DNA from: JBQTIQ01 sp052387955
GTDB taxonomy: Bacteria > Actinomycetota > Acidimicrobiia > Acidimicrobiales > JACDCH01
Length of the DNA: 62,475 nucleotides
NCBI GenBank assembly: GCA_052387955.1
Contig: JBQTIQ010000034.1
Span: 1-62,475 of the forward strand
Reading direction: 5' to 3'
In this document: positions 7,357 through 16,202 of the stretch, one piece after another
Numbering within the stretch: the stretch's first letter is position 1
Layout of the letters: each line of letters begins with the position of its first letter
Made by a program: the position numbers and the translations under genes
The notes under the pieces: model-generated
The model's database searches: none
The model's input: only the letters and a program-made list of their open reading frames with translations
What the model was told of the DNA's origin: nothing

Positions 7357-8421
7357 GTGGGAGCGGCCCTGGCGGCGGCGGTCGCCGGCGTGCTGGCGCG
7401 CGCCGGCGAAGCGTTGGGCCGTTTGGCCGCCCGCCTCACCAGCGGCCGTTCGCCCGCTGGCGTCGCGGTGGGCCAGAACGCGTCGGGGCCACCGGCGCAC
7501 TGGCTCGCGATGGTGCGCGAGCGGGCGCCGCAGCTGCTCGACGGAGGCGGGCTGGGAGGGTCGACCCCCGAACCAGCCCGGCTCGCCTCCGTGTCCTATC
7601 CGTCGGACCTGCCGACGCCTTCGTCGTGGCCCGACCTCGACCGAGGACCGCACGGCCCGGCGCCCGACTCGACGCCGGGCACCGAAGCGGCGCCGGAACC
7701 CCGGCACACGGTGTCACGGTGCCGTCCGGGCCCCGTCGTTCGGCCGTGGCGTCACGGGCCGGCCGGCCGGCCTCGACCGGCCGGCGTCGGCCCGCCGTCG
7801 TTGCTCGCTGGCCCCGGCCATCCGTCCGCGGCGGAGTCCACCGGTGATATCGCCGGCTGGTACGACGCACCGGTCCTGCGCCCCGTGCGAGCGTTGGACC
7901 AGTTCCCCGGGCGGCCCGGGGCCGGGACAGCACGGGTGTGGGAACGGGCACGAGCCCGTGCCGGTGCCGTTGATGCGCCCGAGGTGCGACCGCGCCGGCC
8001 GATGAACGGGTGGGCCGCCGCCACCCGTCGCTGGCGGGCACGGCGATCACGCCGGGCGACCTACCCCGGGCTCGGGCCGGCGCGCCGCCCTCGCATTCCG
8101 GGGCCGCCGCGACGGCCCGACCGTGCCGCCCCTGCGCCGGGACGAGACTCGGAGCACCCGGTCGGGCAACGGGCCCCGTCACCAGGGGCGCGGGTTGCCT
8201 GGCCGATGACATGGCATGACGCGGCCCCGACGACGTGGCCGGCGCAGGAGACGGCGGTTCCGGGTGACACCGAACGAGGCGGGGTCGAGAGCTTCGACTC
8301 AGAGGGAACCTCTCGGGAACGGTGGCCGGCGCTGCCCAGCGACCCGGGCCTGGCCGTGCCCGTCGCCGTCACCCTCTGGGCCCACGCCGATCGTCTCGAC
8401 GCCGAGCAGCGTCTTCGCTGA
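7357..8421 (+). CDS. Arg/Pro-rich protein of unknown function in the eCIS operon
   Basis: I do not recognise this 354-residue protein. The GTG at 7357, one base after the tube stop, is the likeliest start. An Ala-rich amphipathic helix (AALAAAVAGVLARAGEALGR) opens it, followed by about 270 residues dominated by Arg, Pro, Gly and Ala with no clear fold. The C-terminus is more ordered: RWPALPSDPGLAVPVAVTL followed by an acidic helix ending LDAEQRLR. This ordered tail and the position between tube and LysM-hub genes suggest a structural or adaptor role, or a cargo. Those options are guesses. Confidence 0.55.
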   Translation: MGAALAAAVAGVLARAGEALGRLAARLTSGRSPAGVAVGQNASGPPAHWLAMVRERAPQLLDGGGLGGSTPEPARLASVSYPSDLPTPSSWPDLDRGPHGPAPDSTPGTEAAPEPRHTVSRCRPGPVVRPWRHGPAGRPRPAGVGPPSLLAGPGHPSAAESTGDIAGWYDAPVLRPVRALDQFPGRPGAGTARVWERARARAGAVDAPEVRPRRPMNGWAAATRRWRARRSRRATYPGLGPARRPRIPGPPRRPDRAAPAPGRDSEHPVGQRAPSPGARVAWPMTWHDAAPTTWPAQETAVPGDTERGGVESFDSEGTSRERWPALPSDPGLAVPVAVTLWAHADRLDAEQRLR

Positions 8422-8476
8422 CATGCGCCTCCTGCCCGTCACCTCGCCACCGCGACGATCGCAGCGGGAGCGCTGA

Positions 8477-9325
8477 GTGGAACGCGTCGCCTTCCTGGTC
8501 GAGAGCACCGGCGAGCGCATCGACTGTCTCCTGAACCCCGAGACGTTGAGCGTCGGGCGGTCGGCCGGCGTGCGCCCCCGGGGCACCGGCGGCGGCCCGA
8601 TGGTCGGCGTCGGCCGGGCCGATGACCCGCTCCTGCTCACCGGCGGCGGCCGCACCGAGTTGCAGCTCGACCTGTTGTTCGACGTCGACTTCGTCGAACC
8701 CGGCATCGCCCCGCCCGACGTTCGGGCCCTGACCCGGCCGTTGTGGATGCTGGCCGAGAACTCCGCCGCCGAACGGGGAGCCGTGCGACCTCCCAAGGTG
8801 CGCCTGGTGTGGGGCAAGGCGTGGAACGTGCCCGGCATCGTGGCCGCGGTGGCCGAGCGCTTCGACGCGTTCGGTGCCGACGGCGTACCCCGGCGGTCGT
8901 GGCTCCGCATGAAGCTGTTGCGGGTCACCGAGTCGGCCGCCGACGCCGCCGAGGAGTTCGCCGCCCGTCTGGCCGAGGCCACCCCGCCGCCACCCCCGGG
9001 CCCGGGTGATGCCGGCCCGGTGGAGCGGTCGGTCGGGGCCATCGCCGCCATCGGAGACGGCAGTCCGGAGCCCGGGTTCTCCGGCGTCCGGTTCGACCTG
9101 CTGGCCACCGACGCACTCGGCAGCCCGTTCCTGTGGAAACGGTTGGCCGAGCACAACCGCCTCGCCAACCCCCTCGACGTGCCCCCCGGCACGGTCCTGT
9201 CGGTGCCTGCTGTCGGCGACGTCTTCGTCGCCGCCGGCGCCGCGACCGGTGCCGGCGGACGCACTGGGGCCAACCCTGCCGACTCGGGAGGCCCCGTCGG
9301 TCCGCCGGCGGGCAGCGGGCCGTGA
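8477..9325 (+). CDS. eCIS tube-initiator/hub protein with LysM-like C-terminus (Pvc7/Afp7-like)
   Basis: This 282-residue protein starts at a GTG. Its N-terminal part (ERVAFLVESTGERIDCLLNP, then LQLDLLFDVDFV, VRALTRPLWMLAENS, PPKVRLVWGK, MKLLRVTES) follows the pattern of the conserved CIS tube/hub domain that starts the tube on the baseplate. Residues about 215-243 form a LysM-like module (LWKRLAEHNRLANPLDVPPG). The last 30 residues are Gly/Ala-rich and probably flexible. The stop overlaps the GTG of the spike gene by 4 bases, so hub and spike are translationally coupled, as in Afp/PVC clusters where afp7 and afp8 are adjacent. Confidence 0.82.
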   Translation: MERVAFLVESTGERIDCLLNPETLSVGRSAGVRPRGTGGGPMVGVGRADDPLLLTGGGRTELQLDLLFDVDFVEPGIAPPDVRALTRPLWMLAENSAAERGAVRPPKVRLVWGKAWNVPGIVAAVAERFDAFGADGVPRRSWLRMKLLRVTESAADAAEEFAARLAEATPPPPPGPGDAGPVERSVGAIAAIGDGSPEPGFSGVRFDLLATDALGSPFLWKRLAEHNRLANPLDVPPGTVLSVPAVGDVFVAAGAATGAGGRTGANPADSGGPVGPPAGSGP

Positions 9326-10881
9326 CCGCCATCGCCATCCCCGCGGCCAACGTAGTCGTGGACGGCGCCGCCCTGGCGCCGGCGTTGGCCGGCCAACTCG
9401 TCGGCATCCGGGTCGCCAGCCGGCTGTCGGCGCCGGCGCAATGCGAGCTGGCCTTCGCGGCGTGGCCGGCCTCCGCTGGTGACGTCCATCCCTTCCCGCT
9501 CGGCGCCGCCCTGTCGGTTGCAGTACCGGCCGACCACGATCTCCTCTTCCTCGGGGAGATCACCGCCGTCGAGGTCCGCCACGGCGGCGACGGTGAGGGC
9601 ACGGTGCGGGTACGGGCCTACGACCAGCTCCACCGCCTCCGCAAGCACCAGCAGACGCGTGTCCACGAATCGGTGACCGTCGCCGACCTGGCCCGCGCCC
9701 TGGTCGGCGACATCGGCCTCGACGTCATCACCGAGGAGGCCGGGCCCCGCTGGGACCGGCTGGTCCAGCACCGCCAGACCGACCTCGGCCTGCTGGTCGA
9801 CGTCGCCGGCCGGGCCGGCCTGCACGTCGTGTCCGACGGACGGGCGCTGCGGCTCCTCACCATGGCCGGCGCCGGCGTCCCCGTCGAGCTGGCGCTCGGC
9901 GTCGAGCTCCTCGAGGCCACGGTCGAGGCCAACCTCGAGCCCGCCTGCCGTGAGGTCACCGCCCGCTCCTGGGTGCCCCAGCGGGCGGCGGCGATCGAGG
10001 GCCGTGCCAGCAGCCCCCGCTCGGGACGGTCGGTGGCGATGGAGGCCGACCCGGCGCGGGTCGGCTCCGACGGCGTACGCATCCTCGTCGACCACCCGGC
10101 CGCCGGTGAGGACCACGTCACCGCCGCCGCCCAGGCGGAGCTCGACCACCGAGCCGCAGCCGAGCTGGTCCTGTCCGGGCTCGCCGAAGGCGACGCCCGG
10201 ATCAAGGCCGGATGCCGGCTGGCGGTGCGGGGGTTGGCCGACGGGTTCGGGGGCACCTACGTGGTCACCGAGGCGGTACACACCCTCGACGGCGCCGGCT
10301 ACCTGAGCCGGTTCTCGACCGCACCGCCCCCGCCCGAAGCGCACAACGGAGCCGCCGCGGTCACCCTCGGGACCGTCACCGCGGTCGACGACCCCGACGG
10401 CTGGGGCCGGGTACGGGTCACGCTGCCGACGCTCGGCGACGTCGACGCCGGCTGGCTGCCGGTCGTGGCTGCCGGCGCCGGCGCCGGCAAGGGCCTGGTG
10501 GCGCTGCCCGGGGTCGACGACGCGGTACTGGTCGCCCTTCCCCACGGCGAGCCGGGCGAAGGCATCGTCATCGGCGGGCTATTCGGCGCCCAGGCACCGC
10601 CTGACACCGGCGTCGATGACGGCGCAGTCAAGCGGTGGTCGATGCGTACCGCCGGCGGTCAGATCGTGGTGGTCGACGACGTCGGCGACCGGCTTCGCCT
10701 CGAGAACAGCCGGGGCAGCTTCGTCGAGCTGGCGCCCGACCGGGTGCGCATCCACGCCAACTGCGACCTGGTGATCGAGGCCCCCGGGCACAAGCTCACC
10801 GTGCGAGCCGACGCCGTCGACTTCCAGCACGCCGCGGGCGAGGAAGCCAGCGACCTCGCGCCCGGGTCGAGACGAGGATGA
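9322..10881 (+). CDS. VgrG-like spike/hub protein (Pvc8/Afp8-like)
   Basis: This 519-residue protein starts at the GTG overlapping the preceding stop. The N-terminal about 340 residues form the phage gpD-like hub (FLGEITAVEVRHGGDG, VRVRAYDQLHRLRKHQ, ETTH-like and late-control features, LAEGDARIKAGCRLAVRG, GTYVVTEAVHTLDGAGY). An OB-fold gp5-beta domain follows (GTVTAVDDPDGWGRVRVTLP, VVAAGAGAGKGLVALPGVDD, GIVIGGLFG). The end is a short beta-helix (RIHANCDLVIEAPGHKLTV). In contractile systems this trimer sits at the tube tip and carries the PAAR protein, encoded next. There is no C-terminal toxin extension. Confidence 0.88.
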   Translation: MTAIAIPAANVVVDGAALAPALAGQLVGIRVASRLSAPAQCELAFAAWPASAGDVHPFPLGAALSVAVPADHDLLFLGEITAVEVRHGGDGEGTVRVRAYDQLHRLRKHQQTRVHESVTVADLARALVGDIGLDVITEEAGPRWDRLVQHRQTDLGLLVDVAGRAGLHVVSDGRALRLLTMAGAGVPVELALGVELLEATVEANLEPACREVTARSWVPQRAAAIEGRASSPRSGRSVAMEADPARVGSDGVRILVDHPAAGEDHVTAAAQAELDHRAAAELVLSGLAEGDARIKAGCRLAVRGLADGFGGTYVVTEAVHTLDGAGYLSRFSTAPPPPEAHNGAAAVTLGTVTAVDDPDGWGRVRVTLPTLGDVDAGWLPVVAAGAGAGKGLVALPGVDDAVLVALPHGEPGEGIVIGGLFGAQAPPDTGVDDGAVKRWSMRTAGGQIVVVDDVGDRLRLENSRGSFVELAPDRVRIHANCDLVIEAPGHKLTVRADAVDFQHAAGEEASDLAPGSRRG

Positions 10882-10897
10882 GCGCGGTGGCCAACAC

Positions 10898-11236
10898 GTG
10901 AAGGTGCTGACCGAGAAGGCTCGGGTGCGGTGCGATCACGACGGGTTCGTGAAGCACGAGCCCTCCCAGGACTGGGTCACGGTCGAGGGTGTGCCGCTCT
11001 TGCGCCACGACGACCCCGAAAGCCGCAAGATCACCGGGTGCCCCAACTTCGGCGCCAACCAGAAGTCCTGCCAGAAGACGCTCGAGGTGGCGAAGGGCTA
11101 CTCGACGTGGGTCATGATCGGCGGCGAGGCGGTGGTCCTCGACTCCCTCGAAGGCCTCACCGACGGCACGCTGCCCGGGACCGTCCACTACACGGTCCGC
11201 GATCCGGGGCAGGGCTTCGTGGACGCCGACCGATGA
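10898..11236 (+). CDS. Small Cys-containing PAAR-like spike-tip candidate
   Basis: This 112-residue protein begins at GTG 10898, 16 bases after the spike gene. It contains VRCDHDGFV near the start and CPNFGANQKSCQKT in the middle, so Cys/His residues could bind a metal as in PAAR-type tips. The second half (VMIGGEAVVLDSLEGLTDGT) resembles short PAAR-like repeats. Position between the VgrG-like and gp25-like genes matches the PAAR/Pvc10 location in eCIS operons. The family call rests on context more than on sequence. It overlaps the next gene by 4 bases. Confidence 0.6.
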   Translation: MKVLTEKARVRCDHDGFVKHEPSQDWVTVEGVPLLRHDDPESRKITGCPNFGANQKSCQKTLEVAKGYSTWVMIGGEAVVLDSLEGLTDGTLPGTVHYTVRDPGQGFVDADR

Positions 11237-11649
11237 CGGTGCAGTACCGGGCCGTGCGCTTCCTCGACGCCGGGTTCGCTTCGGCCCAGCCTGGCGGGCT
11301 GACGACCACGACCACCGGGGGGCTGGCCATGGTCGACCTCGACGAGTCGGTACGCCAGGCCCTCCTCACGCTGCTGACGACGGTGCCAGGGGAGCGGTTG
11401 ATGCGACCGCGCTATGGCTCGTACCTGCACCGTCTGCTCTTCGCCCCCAACGACGCCACCACCGCCGGCCTCGCCATCCACTACGTGCGCCAGGCCGTCG
11501 AACGGTGGGAGCCCCGGGTCGACATCGTCGACGTCGACGCCGACCCCGATCCCCACCTGCCCGAACGCCTGCTGGTCCGTCTCGACTACCGGGTGCGGGC
11601 GACGCTGACGCCGGGCGCGCTCGTGTACCGCCTCGACCTGGGCGGTTGA
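11233..11649 (+). CDS. Baseplate wedge protein, gp25/gpW-like (Pvc9/Afp9-like)
   Basis: This 138-residue protein starts at the ATG overlapping the preceding stop (ATGA). The gp25-like core is clear: ESVRQALLTLLTTVPGERLM, RPRYGSYLHRLLFAPND, IHYVRQAVERWEPRV, VRLDYRVRATLTPGALVY. In contractile tails gp25 nucleates the sheath on the baseplate; the ERLMRPRYG segment matches the family's conserved signature region. It sits three bases upstream of the J-like baseplate gene, the conserved order in phages and eCIS. Confidence 0.88.
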   Translation: MTVQYRAVRFLDAGFASAQPGGLTTTTTGGLAMVDLDESVRQALLTLLTTVPGERLMRPRYGSYLHRLLFAPNDATTAGLAIHYVRQAVERWEPRVDIVDVDADPDPHLPERLLVRLDYRVRATLTPGALVYRLDLGG

Positions 11650-11652
11650 CCG

Positions 11653-14208
11653 GTGCCCTTCCCGACCCCCAACCTCGACGACCGTACGTTCCTCGACCTG
11701 ATGGCCGAGGCTCGTTCCCGCATCGAGGCGACGTGCCCGGACTGGACCGACCTCAGCGTGCACGACCCCGGCGTCGTCCTGTTGGAGGCCTTCGCCTATC
11801 TGACCGAGACGATGCTGTACCGGCTCAACCGGCTGCCGGACAAGGCCTACGTGGCGTTCCTCAACCTGATCGGTATCACCCTGCGCCCACCGTCGGCCGC
11901 CGGCGCCGACCTCCGGTTCAGCCGGGACAAGCCGGGCGGGGGACCGATCGAGATCCCCGCCGGCACCCAGGTGACGGCGACCGGAGGCGTCGATGCCACG
12001 CCCCCCGTCTTCGTGACCACCACCGCCGCCATCCTGGCCGAGGGGGCCGATTCGGTGATGGTGCGGGCGTACCACTGCGCTGCCGTGGACGGCGAGCTGC
12101 TCGGTACCGGCACCGGCCGGGCCGGTCTGTCGCTGACGGTGCCCCGCGGGCCCATCTGCACCACCGACGAGGCGATAGACCTCTTGCTCGGCGTAGAGGC
12201 CGATCCCGGCTCGCTGCCGACCGGGGCCACCGCCCGCGAGTTCGCCGGTCGCACGTTCGAGCTCTGGCAGGCGGTGCCCACCTTCGCCGGCACCGGCACC
12301 GAGGCCAAGGTCTTCCAGGTCGACCGTGCCGCCGGCGTGGTGTCCTTCGCCCCCGAGCTCGACGGTCGATCGTCGACGCCACCCGCGGCCGGAGCCGAGG
12401 TCCGCCTGTGGTACCGCACCGGTGGTGGTGCCGGTGGCAACGTGGGCGCAGGGCTGCTGACCACGATGAAGACCCCGATCGCGGGGCTGAAGGTCGCCAA
12501 CCCCGACCCGGCCCGGGGTGGGCGGGCCCTGGAGCCGGTCGAGGAGGCCATGGCGCGGGGGCCCCAGGAGTTCTTCTCGCTGCGCCGGGCCGTCACCGCC
12601 CGCGACTTCGAGATGCTGGCCACCTTGAGCTCGAGCGCGGTGGCCCGCGCCCGAGCGTTCACGCGGGCCGAAGTCTGGTCGTTCGCCCCGCCCGGCGAGG
12701 TCGAGGTCGTCCTCGTACCCCATGTGCCCGAGTCGGCCCGCCCCGGAGGCCGCCTGCCGTTGCAGGCGCTGCTCGACCATCAAGTCGACGCCGCTCGCCA
12801 GCGGACGCACCGGGAGCTGGAGCAACGGCACCCCCTCGGCATCCGTTGCGTCACCACCTGGGGGCACTTCAAGGAGGTGTCGGTCCACGCCACCGTGGTC
12901 GTGCGCGGTGAGGAGGATGCCCACGCCGTGCAACAACGGGTCCTCGAGCGCCTGCACCAGACGATCAGTCCTTTGCCCACGGCGTCCTCTCCGACGGGAT
13001 GGCCGTTCGGCGAGGCGCTGCGGGCCTCCAACGTGTACCGGATGCTCGAACAGGCCGAGCCCGGCGTGCGCTACGCCGATTCGGTGTCCTTCGTCGTCGG
13101 CGAGGCCCCCGACGGAGAGGTGCGGACGGTCGCCGCTGACGAGTACCAGCTCTCGACGTGGTACGCCGGCTGCGGCGACGTGCTGTTCCGGTCGACCAAT
13201 GACGGGGACGGCTGGGAGCCCGCCGGCCGGTTCGACGGTGCCGAGGTCCGCCGGGTGGTGCCCTATCCCGGCGCCAGCCGCCCCGGCATCGTGCCCCGGC
13301 CGGGTCATGTCGCCGTCATCACCCGCACCGCCGATGGCGCCGCGGTCCACGTGTCGACCGACCTGGCCGAGACGTGGGCCAAGGTCAGCGACCTCCAGAC
13401 ACCGATCGCGGACCTGGCCTGGATCGACCGGGACGGTGTACCGGTGCTGCTCCTGGCGACCGATACCGGCCTCTACGAACAGCAGTTGCTGCCGGGGGCC
13501 ACGCCGCTGGCCGTCGTCGTCGACACCTCCGACGCCGACCGTGGCTTCTATGCGGTGGCTGCGTTCCCCTCCGAGCGCGGCGATCTCTGCGTCGCCCTGG
13601 CGGCGCAGGCCCAGTTCGGGGTGTACCTGTCGGTCGAAGGCGGACGGGGTGAGACGTTCCGGCTGGTCGGCCTCGACGGCGAGATCACCCGCACGCTGGC
13701 GGTGCAGATGGACGGCCCGACGACGTGGCTGTGGGTGGGTACCGGGGAGGCCGATCCCAATGCCGCCGGCGCCGGGTGCTTCCGGGCCCGGCTGTTCGAG
13801 GCGAGCGTGAGGTGGGAGGCACTGGGCACGGGCTGGGGGGGCGGCACCTGTTGGAGCCTGGCCTTCCCCCGGGGGACGGTCCTGGCCGGCAGCCAGAGCG
13901 GAGGCGTCCTGCGCCTCGACCCGGCCGCGCCCCAGCCCCAATGGCAGGCGGCCGACGTCAACTCGGGACTGCCGCTGCGCGACCGTCCCCGTTTCGAGCC
14001 GGTGGTAGCGGTGGCCGGCCGCTCGGCCGCGGCCCGGGCTCTGGCCGGTGGCCCCAGGGGCGTGTTCCGCACGGAGGGCGACCACCGGTGGCGGCCGACC
14101 GCCAACCGGGAATCCGCCGACCTGGTCACCATCCCCGATACCTGGCTGCTGTGCTCCGGCGAGCACGAGATCAAGGTGGTGACCCCGGGTGCAACGCTCG
14201 GCGATTGA
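11653..14208 (+). CDS. Baseplate J-like protein fused to an Asp-box beta-propeller-like domain
   Basis: This 851-residue protein starts at GTG 11653. Residues 1 to about 480 match baseplate J/gp6-like proteins of contractile systems (FLDLMAEARSRIEATCPDWT, LSVHDPGVVLLEAFAYLTE, LNLIGITLRPPSAAGADL, GPQEFFSLRRAVTARDFEML, EEDAHAVQQRVLERLHQTIS, VYRMLEQAEPGVRY). From about residue 500 the sequence changes to propeller-like strands with Asp-box motifs (RSTNDGDGW, STDLAETW, VFRTEGDHRW). Wedge proteins of this family normally lack such an extension, so it is an unusual accessory, possibly surface-exposed. It overlaps the next gene by 20 bases. Confidence 0.88.
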   Translation: MPFPTPNLDDRTFLDLMAEARSRIEATCPDWTDLSVHDPGVVLLEAFAYLTETMLYRLNRLPDKAYVAFLNLIGITLRPPSAAGADLRFSRDKPGGGPIEIPAGTQVTATGGVDATPPVFVTTTAAILAEGADSVMVRAYHCAAVDGELLGTGTGRAGLSLTVPRGPICTTDEAIDLLLGVEADPGSLPTGATAREFAGRTFELWQAVPTFAGTGTEAKVFQVDRAAGVVSFAPELDGRSSTPPAAGAEVRLWYRTGGGAGGNVGAGLLTTMKTPIAGLKVANPDPARGGRALEPVEEAMARGPQEFFSLRRAVTARDFEMLATLSSSAVARARAFTRAEVWSFAPPGEVEVVLVPHVPESARPGGRLPLQALLDHQVDAARQRTHRELEQRHPLGIRCVTTWGHFKEVSVHATVVVRGEEDAHAVQQRVLERLHQTISPLPTASSPTGWPFGEALRASNVYRMLEQAEPGVRYADSVSFVVGEAPDGEVRTVAADEYQLSTWYAGCGDVLFRSTNDGDGWEPAGRFDGAEVRRVVPYPGASRPGIVPRPGHVAVITRTADGAAVHVSTDLAETWAKVSDLQTPIADLAWIDRDGVPVLLLATDTGLYEQQLLPGATPLAVVVDTSDADRGFYAVAAFPSERGDLCVALAAQAQFGVYLSVEGGRGETFRLVGLDGEITRTLAVQMDGPTTWLWVGTGEADPNAAGAGCFRARLFEASVRWEALGTGWGGGTCWSLAFPRGTVLAGSQSGGVLRLDPAAPQPQWQAADVNSGLPLRDRPRFEPVVAVAGRSAAARALAGGPRGVFRTEGDHRWRPTANRESADLVTIPDTWLLCSGEHEIKVVTPGATLGD

Positions 14209-14794
14209 GCGGCTCCTGCCGGCCGCCTACCAGCGCGCCGCCGTCGATGGCACGGTGCTGGCGGCCGTGCTCGACGTCATGGAGGCGCTCCACGCCCCCG
14301 ACGAGGCGTTGCTCGGTGCCGTCGAGGAAGTGTTCGATCCGTACCGCGCCCCGGAGCCGTTCGTCGCCTTCCTCGCCGCCTGGGTCGACCTCGACGGCGT
14401 GCTGACGCCGGCCGGGCCGTCGGGTGCCTTCGCCGCCGGCACGGGACAGTTGCGCAACCTGTTGGCCGAAGCCGCCACGCTGGCGCAGTGGCGTGGTACG
14501 GCGGCGGGCCTGCGCTGGTTCCTGGAGACCGCCACCGGCCACCGCGGTTTCACGGTGGCGGGACCGGCCGGCCGGCCGTTCCACGTGGAGGTCACGGTGC
14601 CGGCGGCCGCGGCCGGGTACCAGGGCCTGGTACGGCGGATCGTCGAGCGGGAGAAACCCGCCTACACGACATGCACGATCACCGTCGACGATGCCCCGGT
14701 GGAAGACGCCGCGGCAGGCGACGGGCCCGGGTCGATCGAGCCGGGAGGCGCGACGGCGAGCGGGGGAAGCGACAGTCCGAGAACGGAGGCGTGA
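14189..14794 (+). CDS. Phage tail protein I-like baseplate protein
   Basis: This 201-residue protein starts at GTG 14189, inside the end of the J-like gene. The tail-I features are an early helix (SAIERLLPAAYQRAAV), LDVMEALHAPDEALLGAVEE, DPYRAPEPFVAFLAAWVDLD, LRNLLAEAATLAQWRGTAAG and LRWFLETATGH, then a beta-rich part ending in VEREKPAYTTCTI. In phage and eCIS baseplates this protein completes the wedge next to J. The C-terminal 35 residues are Gly/Ser/Ala-rich. Its stop lies 2 bases before the next ATG. Confidence 0.8.
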   Translation: MQRSAIERLLPAAYQRAAVDGTVLAAVLDVMEALHAPDEALLGAVEEVFDPYRAPEPFVAFLAAWVDLDGVLTPAGPSGAFAAGTGQLRNLLAEAATLAQWRGTAAGLRWFLETATGHRGFTVAGPAGRPFHVEVTVPAAAAGYQGLVRRIVEREKPAYTTCTITVDDAPVEDAAAGDGPGSIEPGGATASGGSDSPRTEA

Positions 14795-14796
14795 CG

Positions 14797-15711
14797 ATGG
14801 CGACGGCGTGGGTGATCACGGTAGGCAGCAATCAGCTCACCTTCGACGAGGGGGGCAGAGCCGAGGTCAAGTTCGATGTCACCAACCCGGGGCCGGTCCA
14901 GGACCGGGCGGTGCTGGCCATCGTGCCCGAAGCGGGCGCGTCGGAGAAGTGGTTCACGTTCGACGAGCCCCAGCGGCTGGTGCCGCCGGAGAAGACGGTG
15001 ACCTACCTGGTGAGTGTGGCGCCGCCGGTGGGGACGGCGCCCGGGACCTACGCCTTCCAGGCCCGGGCCTACTCGGCCGACACCGCCCCCGAGGAGAGCT
15101 CGGCCCTCTCCAACCGGGTCGTGTTCGACGTCCCGGAGGAGGAGAAGGTCGAAAAGAAGCTGCCCAAGTGGCTCGTGCCCCTCATCGCCGCGGTCGTCGT
15201 GATCGTCGTCGGGACCGTTCTGTTCTTCGTGCTGAAGGATGAGGACGAAGTTGCCCTGGACGCCCCGACGACGATCTTCCCGGTGGCCGGTACCGCCTTC
15301 CCGGCCGGCGCCACCGTGCCTTTCGCCTGGAGGGCGGTGCCCGAGGCGGCCAGCTTCCGGCTTCTCGTCACCACCCGGATCTGCGACCCGTTGGTGTTCC
15401 CCCTGCCCACGACCGCGCCGCCGGCCACGGTCCCGCCGTTCGTGACCGTGCCCGGGCTGTTCTCCGACCTGATCGACTCGGGCATCCTCGTCGACAAGCT
15501 GCCGATCATCCCCGACCTCGTCCTGATACCGGACTTCTGCCGCCAGACCAGGACCGTCGTCGACGAGACGATCGAGGGCACCGAGGCCGAGGCGGCGCTG
15601 GCCTTCCCACTCGGTTCCAACGGCAACGCCACGTGGACCGTCCGCGCCCTCGACGGCAGCGGTGCCGAGGGCCCGCCCAGCGCTCCCGTCAGCTTCTCGG
15701 TGGCGCAGTAA
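14797..15711 (+). CDS. Single-pass membrane protein with Ig-like domains, putative contractile-system anchor
   Basis: This 304-residue protein starts at ATG 14797, where GGAGG sits 7 bases upstream; the in-frame GTG at 14791 is too close to that site. Residues 1 to about 115 form an Ig/CARDB-like beta domain (EVKFDVTNPGPVQDRAVLA, KTVTYLVSVAPPVGTAPGT). One membrane span follows at about 126-148 (LIAAVVVIVVGTVLFFVL) after Lys-rich residues, then a C-terminal beta-rich domain with Pro/Thr linkers and two Cys pairs. With no signal peptide, the N-terminal domain should be cytoplasmic and the C-terminal one outside. It directly follows the baseplate genes, so an anchoring role analogous to CisA is plausible but untested. 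Confidence 0.65.
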   Translation: MATAWVITVGSNQLTFDEGGRAEVKFDVTNPGPVQDRAVLAIVPEAGASEKWFTFDEPQRLVPPEKTVTYLVSVAPPVGTAPGTYAFQARAYSADTAPEESSALSNRVVFDVPEEEKVEKKLPKWLVPLIAAVVVIVVGTVLFFVLKDEDEVALDAPTTIFPVAGTAFPAGATVPFAWRAVPEAASFRLLVTTRICDPLVFPLPTTAPPATVPPFVTVPGLFSDLIDSGILVDKLPIIPDLVLIPDFCRQTRTVVDETIEGTEAEAALAFPLGSNGNATWTVRALDGSGAEGPPSAPVSFSVAQ

Positions 15712-15739
15712 CGACGATGACGGCTGACGGGCCCGGCTC

Positions 15740-16198
15740 GTGAACGTCAAGGCGGTCCTAGTCGTCCTGGTCGTGGTGGTGGCGCTGTTCGTCGCTGGTA
15801 TCGCCCGCGGGGGTTCCCGTGGCCGGGGTGGCACCAGTGACGGGGAGGGCGGCTTGGTCGGCTTCGTCGCCGACCGGGTCGGGGGCGCCGCCGACGTCGC
15901 TCCCGAGGACCTTCGTCCGGCCTGCACCGTGGGCACCGCCGGGCAGCTCCTCTTCGACGGATCGTGCGAGGTCGTGGTCGACCCTGCCGACGACCGCCTG
16001 CGGACGGTCCGAGTGACACCGCGCCATGAGGTGTCCGTCACCACCACGGCCCCCGAGAACGACGACCTCGAGCTCGAAGGTGACCTCGAACCGCAGAAGG
16101 AGACCGCCATCGCCATCGGCGCCGACGGCGGCACCTTCACCCTCGACTGCGACGCCGGCATCGGTACCACGTGCCGGGTCGACGTCGCTCGGGACTAG
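15740..16198 (+). CDS. Membrane-anchored small protein of unknown function in the eCIS operon
   Basis: This 152-residue protein starts at GTG 15740. It begins with a hydrophobic anchor or uncleaved signal (residues 4-21, VLVVLVVVVALFVAGI), then a Gly/Arg-rich linker and a soluble domain with three cysteines (PACTVGTAG, FDGSCEVVV, TLDCDAGIGTTC). I do not recognise the family. The Cys residues suggest disulfides in an exported domain. It lies 28 bases after the Ig-domain membrane protein and 4 bases before the next polytopic membrane protein, which ties it to the same operon. Confidence 0.6.
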   Translation: MNVKAVLVVLVVVVALFVAGIARGGSRGRGGTSDGEGGLVGFVADRVGGAADVAPEDLRPACTVGTAGQLLFDGSCEVVVDPADDRLRTVRVTPRHEVSVTTTAPENDDLELEGDLEPQKETAIAIGADGGTFTLDCDAGIGTTCRVDVARD

Positions 16199-16202
16199 CG
16201 CG

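Noticed and set aside
8299..10545. A 748-residue minus-strand frame under the hub and spike genes
   Set aside because: No conserved motif; the plus-strand genes there match eCIS families, so this is antisense noise.
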